DNA of 64,000 nucleotides, from NCBI RefSeq assembly GCF_019703515.2, contig NC_059351.1, positions 16,890,001 through 16,954,000 on the forward strand, read 5' to 3'. Shown in pieces: positions 55,319-64,000 of this stretch (its first letter is position 1; each line of letters starts with the position of its first letter). Origin of the DNA: Myxocyprinus asiaticus. Lineage: Eukaryota > Chordata > Actinopteri > Cypriniformes > Catostomidae. The position numbers and the translations under genes are program-made. The notes beneath the pieces are model-generated. The model saw only the letters and a program-made list of their open reading frames with translations, ran no database searches and was not told the origin of the DNA.

Positions 55319-56811
55319 ATGATCCACTAATGTGAGTTTTCATGGTATTTCAGAGCATCCAAGCAAAAGTTACTTGTTTTAATTTCCTGCTTAGCCAATA
55401 TTTCTTGAAAAAAATAATAATAAATAATTATCAGCGAAACACCTTACAAAAGTTAAAGCCTCACAAAGGACCATATTTATTGTAGGACACTCATCTGCCA
55501 TGGCAATATTGTTGAAAGCTATTACTTTCTTAATACTTTTTCTTAATACTTACTTTCTTACAGCAGCTTTGGGATGACATAAAAGGAAATTGCAGCAAAC
55601 CAAAGCTATTATCAAGACAAAATGTTTCATTTTTCGGAGCCTTAATGTCAACAAACTTTGAACAAGCAGACAAGTATAGTTCCAAATTGCAAACTTTGAA
55701 AAGGCATCTGTAACTGCATATTCACAAAAAGAAAATCAGGCAATGCCTTCAGTTCTCTGAGTCTTACATTGTAAATTTAGATTCAGTAAATGCTGGCAGA
55801 AGTTTGTAAAATTTTAAATGACAGATAATTGGCTATTTGGAAGAATTAACTAATCTAACAGAGATATCAGACACTTAAGTTAATGTTCTTGATCAGAAAA
55901 GGTGCAATAGCAAGCCTTGGAGTGTATCTCTGCTATTTTACAGACCTCTCTTATTGGATTTGTCATTGGTGACAGGACTACAAGCATTGATATTTGGCAC
56001 ACAGTTTTATACAAAAATGTATTAATTTAAATGTTGTGTATTTTAAGGTATGAACAAGCATTTGCAGTCTCTTTTCAAATTTAATTTCAAATTCAGTTTT
56101 TAAAGAAAAACTGTTAGAATACATGTTTGATATACAATTCCCATCAAACTGAATTGTGTAATGTTTAAAAAAATTAAATTAATGAACTTAATATTTGTAA
56201 ATGTTGTTTTATTAAAGCTCCCATTTTTTTCAAGGGACAATTTTCCAGGACATTTTCAGGACAAGTTATGCCCCCATCAAGTGTAATATTTAAGCAAAAA
56301 GACATGCGTCCATTGCGTCCATTTAAATCAAGCTTTTATTTTTTATTTTATTTTTGTCTGTAGTTTCTTACCTCCAGATAAGCAGTTTGCAACATGGCCC
56401 AGTGTGATAATTAATCCCTGTAAAGCCATGGTTTAATTAAATAAATACATAGCTTGTATGTGCTGCACACTTCAGAGTGCTCTGCTGTCTGTCATCTCAC
56501 ACACAGAAGAGCGCATGTGATGATCATGATGAGGTGTTTTCAGTGTATGAGTGGCCGTCTCTACACATTCATTTTGAAGCGCACATCACTTGCAGATTAT
56601 ATATTTATTCAATTAAATCAGAGACTTTTTCAGTTTAATTATAACACTAGGACATATCGGAATTTGAATTCAATTAATTAATTAATTAATTAAATTTTCA
56701 TCCAAATATGTCATATTCCATGACATTCTGCATTTTAAAGCTAATGCCATTTTTATTACTAGATTCTGTCATTCTACTCTTGTTTTCTGCATATGTGGTA
56801 ACCGCATATAC
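55319..56811. other. No gene seen; unique AT-rich DNA
   Basis: No element ends and no splice-flanked coding block were recognised. 56671-56693 is (AATT)n. Confidence 0.4.
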
Positions 56812-57884
56812 CAACTGATCACAAAGTAGAGTCAGGACACCAATCTAGATCAAACCTAGACAGGCCCCATTTCCAGCAGCCATCACTCCAACACCTCATC
56901 CTTGAGTAATCATGCTAAATTGCTAATTTGGTACTATAAAATCACTTGCGTTTGCTTATATCAAACACTGCTGAAAGCTATTTGGTTTGTTAAATGAAAC
57001 ATTGTCTTTGTGTTTGTTTTTGAATTGCCACGATATGCAATGGCATGTCTTAAGGTCAATATTAGATCAAAAATGGCAAAAAAAAGAAACAGCTTTCACT
57101 AGAAACTCGTCAGTCATTCATTGATTTGAGGAATGAAGGCTATGTGATGCTTGAAATTGCCAAAAAACTGAAGATTTCATACAACTACAGTCTTCAAAGA
57201 CAAAGAACAACTTGCTCTAACAAGGACAGAAAGAGATGTGGAAGGCAAGATGTACAACTAAACAAGAGTATAAGTTCATCAGAGTCTCTAGTTTGAGAAT
57301 AGATGCCTCACATGTCCTCAGCTGACAGCTTCATTGAATTCTACCCACATGTGCAACAGTAAAGAGAAGACTCAGGGGTGCAGGCCTTATGGGAAAAATT
57401 GCAAAGAAAAAGCCACTTTTCAAACAAAAAAAAACAAAAAAAAGAAAATGTTAGAGTGGGCAAAGAAACACAGACATTGGACAACAGATAATTGGAAAAG
57501 TGTGTTATGGATCTTAATCTCATTGAGATTTTGTGGGATCAGCTAGATTGTAAGGTGCGTGAGAAGTGCCCGACAAGACAGCCACATCCATGGCAAGTGC
57601 TACAGGAAGTGTGGGGTAAAATGTCACCTAAGTATCTGGACAAACTGACAGCTAGAATGCCAAGGATTTGCAAAGCTGTCATTGCTGCATGTGGAGGATT
57701 TTTTGATGAGAACTTGAAGTAGTTTAAGATTTTTTTTTTTCAAATTGTAATAGCAATTTTTCACGTAATTAATGTCCTGACTATGCATTGTGATCAGTTG
57801 AATGCCACTTTGGTGAATAAAAGTACCAATTTCTTTCCATAAGAGCAAAATCTGTACACTATTCCAAACTTTTGGCCACCAGTG
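56812..57884 (+). mobile_element. Internally deleted Tc1-like transposon, copy B
   Basis: Same subfamily as 4719-5837. The 5' inverted repeat is missing up to CAACTGATCACAAAGTAGAG, but the 3' repeat is complete for about 110 bases, ending CCAAACTTTTGGCCACCAGTG followed by TA. The two copies together show both ends of the family. Confidence 0.85.
57334..57722 (+). pseudogene. Tc1-like transposase remnant, copy B
   Basis: N-terminal LEWAKKHRHWTTDNWKSVLW is followed at once by the DLNLIEILWDQLDCKVREKC stretch, with nothing of the first and second catalytic Asp regions between. The C terminus (WGKMSPKYLDKLTARMPRIC, KAVIAACGGFFDENLK) is in frame to 57722. The jump point is the same as in copy A (about 5527-5535). 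Confidence 0.8.
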
Positions 57885-57900
57885 TATTTGAAAGAAAGTG

Positions 57901-57905
<5 letters not shown>

Positions 57906-57964
<59 letters not shown>

Positions 57965-57990
57965 TACATATATATATATACACACACACA
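57906..57990. repeat. (AT)n microsatellite followed by (AC)n
   Basis: About 27 TA units with small interruptions (ACATATATAC), then CACACACACACA. Open frames over it (Tyr-Ile repeats) are not genes. Confidence 0.95.
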
Positions 57991-58508
57991 CACCGATCAG
58001 CCATAACATTAAAACCACCTCCCTAATATTGTGTTGGTCCCCCTCATGCCACCAAAACAGTGCCAACCCGCATCTCAGCATAGCATTTTGAGATGCTATT
58101 CTTCTCACCACATTTGTACAGAGCGGTTATCTGAGTTACCGTAGACTTTGTCAGTTCGAACCAGTCTGGCCATTCTCTGTTGACCTCTCTCATCAACAAG
58201 GCATTTCCGTCCACAGAACTGCCACACACAGGATGTTTTTTGTTTTGGCACCATTCTGAGTAAATACTAGAGACTGCTGTGTGTGAAATCCCAGGAGAAT
58301 CAGCAGTTACAGAAATACTCAAACCAGCCCATCTGGCACCAAATATCATGCCACGGTCCCAATCACTGAGATCAAATTTTTAGAACATTAACTGATGCTC
58401 GTGACCCATATCTGCATGATTTTATGCACTGCACTGATTAGATAATCGCATGGATGATTGTTGGTTCCAGACGGGCTGGTCTGAGTATTTCTGTAACTGC
58501 TGATCAGA
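57991..58508. mobile_element. Dispersed fish repeat (CCGATCAGCCATAACATTAA type)
   Basis: Starts with the terminus of a repeat common in fish. Inside, CAGAAATACTCAAACCAGCC (58310-58330) and its inverse GGCTGGTCTGAGTATTTCTG (58476-58496) show an inverted arrangement. Class unknown. A short fragment of the same family lies at 42775-42850. Confidence 0.55.
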
Positions 58509-58764
58509 GTCAGTAGAAAGGTCTCTTTAGTGTCCTAAGTTTTTATAACTGTGACCTTAATTGCCTACCGTCTGTAAGCTGTTAGTGTCTTAACGACTGT
58601 TCCACAGGTGCATGTTCATTAATTGTTTATGGTTCATTGAACAAGCATGGAAAACATTGTTTAAACCCTTTACAATAAAGATCTGTAAAGTTATTTGGAT
58701 TTGTACAAAATTATCTTTAAAATACAGTTTCCTGAAAAAGGGATGTTTCTTTTTTCGCTGAGTT
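58509..58764 (+). mobile_element. Right-end fragment of a third Tc1-like family
   Basis: CCTACCGTCTGTAAGCTGTT, then CCACAGGTGCATGTTCATTA and the terminal block CCTGAAAAAGGGATGTTTCT, ending CGCTGAGTT before TA, match the familiar 3' end of Tc1-like elements known from salmonids and other fish. Only the end is left. Confidence 0.7.
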
Positions 58765-59725
58765 TATATATATGCCACAAACCTATTTTGATTTATCTGT
58801 AACAGAACCTACTGTATGGAGTATTGTTTTTAATATTTTTTAAATTATTTCAGAGAAGAAAGCTCTTTCCCTCTCTTACATTACTGTAAAAAACAACTGA
58901 GGTACACAGACACATTCATACATTCTTTTTTTATTTATGTCTCAGAAAATGACTAATTTACAAAAGCTTACCTCTCTTAAAGGGGGATAATTTAGTAAGG
59001 TGCTTGAGAGACAGACATTGATTGTCACAGGTATGCTGTGAAGTATGCTGACTTAGAAGTAGTTGGCTGAAGAAAAGTGGATATAGAGGGAGCATATGAG
59101 AGCATAGAAGGAGCATAGTAACATAGTAACATAGTATTCGTAAGCAGGAGCAATTTTGATCTCATGAAAAAAGTGGGACAGTGGCACATTTGTTTTTGCT
59201 AAATTATATTGCATGACTCCTTACACTTATTGCAGCAGTTCTGAGGTGAAATGTCCACCGTGTAGTGCTAAAAGCGGATAAATTAGGCTTTAAAGTTTAA
59301 TACTCTATCAAGTTTTAAATCAACAAAACCTAGCTCCCTACCTTAAACCTAACCAGTAGTGTCATCAAAAGCAAACGTGAGATGAAAAACACAATTGCTA
59401 AAGCAATAACATAATTTTGTGGTGTTTCTAGGAGACTAGCATAACCTCATAAAACATGTTCCATTTCTGTTACTGGAAACTTGCCACCTGGGTGTTGTGA
59501 AACTCTTGTTTCCTAAGATCTGGATACTGAAAGCTGTTTCTGACTCCATGTGCAAATAAGTCGCTGTGGGTTCCTGGCTCCTGGTAGTTAATATTCCATG
59601 AGGTGTGCTTTGAAAACTCTCCACAACGTTTTCAGCGAGCTACTTGTGCACAGAAGAGTGTGTCTCATTAACTGAGAAAACAGAGACTCACTGGTGTTGA
59701 CTGTGTTCATGTGTACACGTGTACA

Positions 59726-59766
<41 letters not shown>

Positions 59767-59954
59767 CTTAACATAGACCAAACACTGAATCCAATGGGCA
59801 TTGCCTGCAAACCGTAATGCTGCTCAAAGCCCTAGTGTGTGAATCCAGGCAATTTTATTCAAAAATACATCAATAGCCAGTTGAAATATTAAATATTTCT
59901 CATTCATATTACGTCATAATATTTTTGTTTTGTTTTTATTTATTTAGGTATTAA
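58765..59954. other. No gene seen; old repeats and an (AC)n microsatellite
   Basis: 59240-59420 resembles the inverse of the repeat at 12440-12640 and 14020-14140/16044-16100 (GAAATGTCCACCGTG versus GAAATGTCCACTGAG). 59730-59762 is (AC)n. Confidence 0.45.
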
Positions 59955-60310
59955 TTAGGACTGTCAATCTATTACATTTTTTAATCAAATTAATTACATG
60001 ACGTGCTGATTAATTTACCATAATTAATCACATAAATCATTATTTGCTGAGAAATGCCCCAAAATAACAATAATTCTTATAAACACTGCATAATAATTAA
60101 AATACTTAAATAGAATATGTAGGGCCTATAATAAATATACAGTATATCATGGATTGATATTCAGTTTGAAAAAAAATTGCATTATTGTGGCAGATGAATA
60201 AAGCACTCTTTAGACAATACAAAAAAGTGGCTTAAGAACTCAATATACTGTTTGTTTTATCATATCATTGAACAAGCCTACAACTGACAGCAATCTGTTT
60301 TGAATTGAGT
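59955..60310 (+). mobile_element. One-ended hAT-like fragment
   Basis: TTAGGACTGTCAATCTATTA resembles the left end of a hAT family frequent in fish (a TAGGGCTGTCAATC type), followed by the usual TTAATCACATAAAT stretch. The right end was not found; it is cut near the L2 insertion. Confidence 0.45.
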
Positions 60311-62183
60311 TTGTCTCAATGTTATATGTCAAGTCATTTTTATTTGTATAGCGCCTTTCACAACACACATCATTTCAAAGCAGCTTTACAGAAAATCATG
60401 CATTAACAAAAAATGAAACTGTAATATCTATAATGTCTTAGAGTCATCATTGTGTAGTTTGATAAAATAAGATTGTGAATTGTGTTTAAAAATAAGTAAC
60501 TAAATGATAATTGTATTTAGAAACCCAGTGAGCAAGCCGAAGGCGACTGTGGCAAGGAACACAAAACTTGAAAAATAACCTTGGGAGAAACCAGGCTCAC
60601 TGTGGGGGCCAGTTCCACTCTGGTTAACATCATGAATATAATTCCAATATTATTTATGTATAGTGCAAGTCGTGGTTTAAAATTATTAAACTAAGTGTTT
60701 AGGGTTAGTGTTTAAACAAAGATTTTGTATGAACTGTAAGATTAATGACTAATGTCTTTGAAGTTCATCCTGGATTAACTGCAGAAGTTCACAAAGATGC
60801 ATTGTCCTTGTTATTCGGCTGATGAAGGGTTTTGTTGGCAATTAATTGATAGTCTATGTATTCCATTATAAGAGTGTAGTCCATCATTAGACCGAGGTGA
60901 TGCAGGAAGAAATCAGTGAGGTGCATCGCAGTTCAACTGGCCAGTAATTCCGGTGAGGTCTATCCTAAATCCAAGGTTCAGGCAATGGCATATGATGTAT
61001 CCCATGTCTTATGGTTGGAGTTGGCATCAGTTCATCCTCTGAAGTCCATCGTAATAGACTAAAGTGATGTTTGGCTGGCACTGGCTGCTATTAGTCGTCA
61101 TCACGCAGAGACACGTAGAAGTGGAGTCCAACACGAAGCAAGAATGGAGCTGGATCCAGCCGGTTCTGGTGACCTCAGGATGGGAGTCCCGAGGTTGAGA
61201 CAGGGAAACAAATGATGCCATTTAATTTATTGCAGAGTTATAAATCATGATCAATGTTTCTGGTTTCTGGTTCCGGCAGACCTAACTAAAGCAGCCTAAT
61301 TGTGAGTTGAAGGATAAATTAGGTGTATGCCTGGCTAAATAGATGAGTCTTTAGTCTAGACTTAAACTGAGTGAGTGTGTCTGCATCTCGAACAGTGTTA
61401 GGGAGACTGTTCCATAGTTTAGGAGCCAAATATGAAAAGGATCTACCTCCTTTTGTGAATTTTGATATTCTAGGAACTATTAACAGGCTATTTTGCGATC
61501 GTAATAAACATGATGGAATATTGCGTGGTAGAAGGTCACTTAAGTACTGCAGAGCTAGACCATTCAAAGCTTGTACGTAGTTAAGAGAATTTTAAAAGTA
61601 ATACGAAATTTAACAATGTAACAACAATAAAATGGGGCTAATATGATCATATTTCTTGGTTCTAGTCAGCACTCTGGCTGCTGCATTTTGAACCAATTGA
61701 AGTTTATTTATTGATCTTGCTGGACATCCTAGAAGTAATGCATTACAATAATCTAATCTTGAGGTCATGAATGCATGAATTAGTTTTTCGGCTTCAGCAA
61801 AAGAGAGCAAATGTCGTAATTTAGCAATATTTCTTAGGTGGAAGAATACTGTTCTACAAACATTGGTAATTTTTATTTTCAAAGGACAGAATGGTATCAA
61901 ATATAACACCTAAGTTCTTCGCTGTTGAAGACGATGTAACAGTACATTCTTCGAGAGTCAAATTATATTTTAGCGGCTTGTTTTTAGAGGTTTTTGGTCC
62001 AATAATTAGAACCTCTGTTTTGTCGGAATGGAGTAGAAGGAAATTTCTGGCTATCCAATCTTTTATTTCATTGATACACTCTGCTAATTTGGAGAATTGT
62101 GACATTTCGTCAGGTTTTGAAGAAATATAAAGTTAGGTATTGTTGGCATAACAGTGGAAACTTATTCCAAGATTCCTGATAAT

Positions 62184-62452
62184 TAGGGTTGCCACTTTTG
62201 AAGTTTTAAAATCAGGACACTTAAATGGGGGCCACAGCCCCTAACCACATCCTCCACAGTTTTAGCAATAAATGCATTGAGTTAATATGCGTTATTAATA
62301 AAAATTGTATATCCTTTCTTATATGCTAAAATGAGACCTTTCCTGAACCATGACTTATAAAAAAAATAAAATAATTTATATTATATATTTTTTTCAATTA
62401 ATTGTCTTCTTTATCTTATTTATGTATACATTTTGGATGGTTTATACATATT

Positions 62453-62523
<71 letters not shown>

Positions 62524-62919
62524 GTATTTATTTTATTTGTTTATTTTTTTTATTATGTACTTGTCTTTATGATTTTTTTCATAAATTGTTTGATCTTATT
62601 GAACATTTATATAGAAAAAAACTCCACAGTTTTACCACCATTTGTGGAGCTTTCAGATGGTCCCTTACCACAACCTCCACAGTATTAACACATTTTAGCA
62701 CAATGTGTGGACTTTTCAGATGGTCCCTTACCCACCGTAGGCAAATTTTCCAACTGATATCAATGTTAAATTGGCGACCTGGAACAATTTCACCATGACA
62801 CCATCTGACCAGCTTACATATGGGACAAATCGTGTCCCGTATTGATTCAATACGAGATGCATCATTTTGTCTTTAAATACAGGATGATCCTGTATTTTAC
62901 AGGACGGGTGACAACCCTA
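62184..62919. mobile_element. hAT-type MITE inserted in the L2 element
   Basis: Ends TAGGGTTGCCAC and GTGACAACCCTA are inverted repeats. CTGATAAT (62176-62183) and CTGATAAC (62920-62927) form a 7-of-8 target duplication. The 736-bp body holds an (AT)n run at about 62457-62520 and repeated CCTCCACAGT and TCAGATGGTCCCTTACC words, but no coding frame. Confidence 0.9.
62457..62520. repeat. (AT)n microsatellite
   Basis: Around 31 uninterrupted TA units inside the MITE. Confidence 0.95.
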
Positions 62920-64000
62920 CTGATAACATCTCCCAGGGGAAGCATATACAAGGAGAAAAGCAGAGGCCCTAAAACTGATCCCTGTGGCACTCCATACTTT
63001 TGTTTGGTTTGACAAATCATCATTTACATAGAAAAAGTGGTAGCGATCTGCTAAATAGGACCTAAACCATGTTAATGCAAGTCCACAAATGCCAACATAA
63101 TTCCTTAGCCTATTCAAGAGAATGTCATGATCTATCGTGTCAAATGCAGCACTAAGATCTAAAAGCACTAGAATTGAAATGCAGCCGTGATCAGATGATA
63201 AGAGCAAGTCATTTGTAACTCTGATAAGTGCAGTCTCTGTACAGTGATGGGGCCTAAATCCTGACTGAAATTGTTCATATATAATATTTCTCTGTAGAAA
63301 TTAACATAGTTGGGAGGATACTACCTTTTCTAGTATCTTCGACATAAACAGGAGATTTGAAATCGGTCTATAATTAGCCAGTTCTCCAGGATCAAGTTGT
63401 GGCTTCGTAGTAAGTGGTTTGATAACTGCCATTTTAAAGTTTCTTGGGACATGTCCTAAGGATAGCGAGGAGTTAATAATATTAAGAAGAGGTTCTGAGA
63501 TTACAGGGAATACCTCTTTTAAGAGCTTAGCTGGTATTGGATCTAATACATGTTGTGGCTTTTGATGTTTCGATAAGTTTTGTTAGCTCTTCATGATCTA
63601 TGTCAACGAAGCATTGAAGTTGCACATGAGGAAAATTATGAGACACTGTTTTCTGAGGTACTGTGACAGATGATTGCATAATTCAAATTTTATTTCTGAT
63701 TATTTCAATTTTATCAGTGAAGAAACTCATGACGTCATTACTCTTGTGCTGCAAAAGAATATCAGGTTCTGTTGAGGCTTTATTCCTAACCAATTTAGCC
63801 CCAGTATTGAATAAACACCTAGGATTGTTGTGGTTATTTTCTATGAGTTTGCTAAAATATGCTGACCTGGCAGATTTTAGTGCCTGTCTGTAGCTACAGA
63901 CACTATCCTTCCATGCACCGTGAAATACCTTTAATCAAGTATTCTTCCACTTGTGCTCCATTTTCCGAGCTTCTCTCTTGAGAGCACGAGTGTGATCATT

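Larger units (their letters stand above)
61319..63990 (-). pseudogene. L2 reverse transcriptase pseudogene
   Basis: Minus-strand pieces from the right: SYRQALKSARSAYFSKLIEN (about 63850), NYRPISNLLFMSKILEK-type (about 63370, shifted), LLDLSAAFDTIDHDILLNRL (motif A with catalytic Asp, about 63130), LTWFRSYLADRY, then the MITE. The catalytic motif C at 62139-62150 reads YANN in place of YADD. Then come LHSDKTEVLIIGP, YCNALLLGCPARSINKLQLV with QNAAARVL, and the C terminus LWNSLPNTVRDADTLTQFKS near 61390. Several frames are used; both catalytic Asp of motif C are lost, so the copy is dead. Confidence 0.85.
60329..64000 (-). mobile_element. L2-like LINE, extends past the window end, interrupted by a hAT MITE
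   Basis: The minus-strand 3' end shows GGCGCTATACAAATAAAAAT then GACTTGACAT. The coding part runs rightwards to the window end. Sequence and motif style (LLDLSAAFDTIDHD) are those of L2 elements in fish. The reverse transcriptase is cut at 62184-62919 by a hAT-type MITE. The 5' part with the endonuclease lies outside. Confidence 0.85.

Noticed and set aside
57624..58111. Tyr-Ile repeat proteins on both strands
   Set aside because: They are translations of the (AT)n microsatellite.
59436..59624. 62-codon minus-strand frame as a gene
   Set aside because: Short, no motif, no splice context, and next to old repeat sequence.

Overview
This window looks like teleost fish nuclear DNA, most likely from a cypriniform or other ostariophysan. 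It is AT-rich and eukaryotic: (AT)n, (AC)n and (GATA)n microsatellites, poly-A/T runs, no bacterial-type operons. It is packed with element families known from fish: Tc1-like transposons, hAT elements with 8-bp target duplications, a Harbinger-like element, DIRS tyrosine-recombinase retrotransposons, Ty3/Gypsy elements, L2-like and other non-LTR retrotransposons, and a tRNA-derived SINE. The lineage is inferred from that repeat complement only; no host gene could be identified to confirm it. Only two short candidate host exons were found (842-880 plus; 17390-17425 minus).

Layout. 1-230: outer end of a DIRS element whose body lies to the left. 230-2200: mostly unique, with a candidate first exon. 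2211-3397: Harbinger-like element. 3430-5837: a common fish repeat split by a TIR element and followed by an internally deleted Tc1-like element. 6983-11866: a decayed hAT transposase gene on the minus strand, broken by a 3' LINE fragment (7205-8058) and by a complete, open-reading-frame Tc1 transposon (9058-10638). 14152-16035: hAT-type element containing a second hAT-type element (14713-15769). 18319-22120: nearly full-length non-LTR retrotransposon with a SINE inserted in it. 22121-23534: two TIR elements. 25158-26770: another TIR repeat. 27811-34090: complete but decayed DIRS element on the minus strand. 34866-41964: dispersed repeat broken by a decayed Gypsy element, which is itself broken by a miniature LTR element and a Tc1-like transposon. 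44751-50376: a second, different DIRS element on the plus strand. 51740-55318: Gypsy-type minisatellite and LTR flanking a second copy of the same LINE. 56812-58764: three decayed DNA-transposon fragments. 60329-64000: an L2-like LINE interrupted by a hAT MITE.

There is no joint pathway here; the story is insertion order. Several nestings can be resolved to the base from target-site duplications. The best case is at 38158-40810, where a miniature LTR element entered a Gypsy reverse transcriptase with a 5-bp duplication and a Tc1 element then entered that duplication. The only element with an intact enzyme is the Tc1 transposon at 9058-10638 (345-residue transposase with D159, D249, E284 and near-identical 210-bp inverted repeats). 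Everything else carries stops, frameshifts or deletions.
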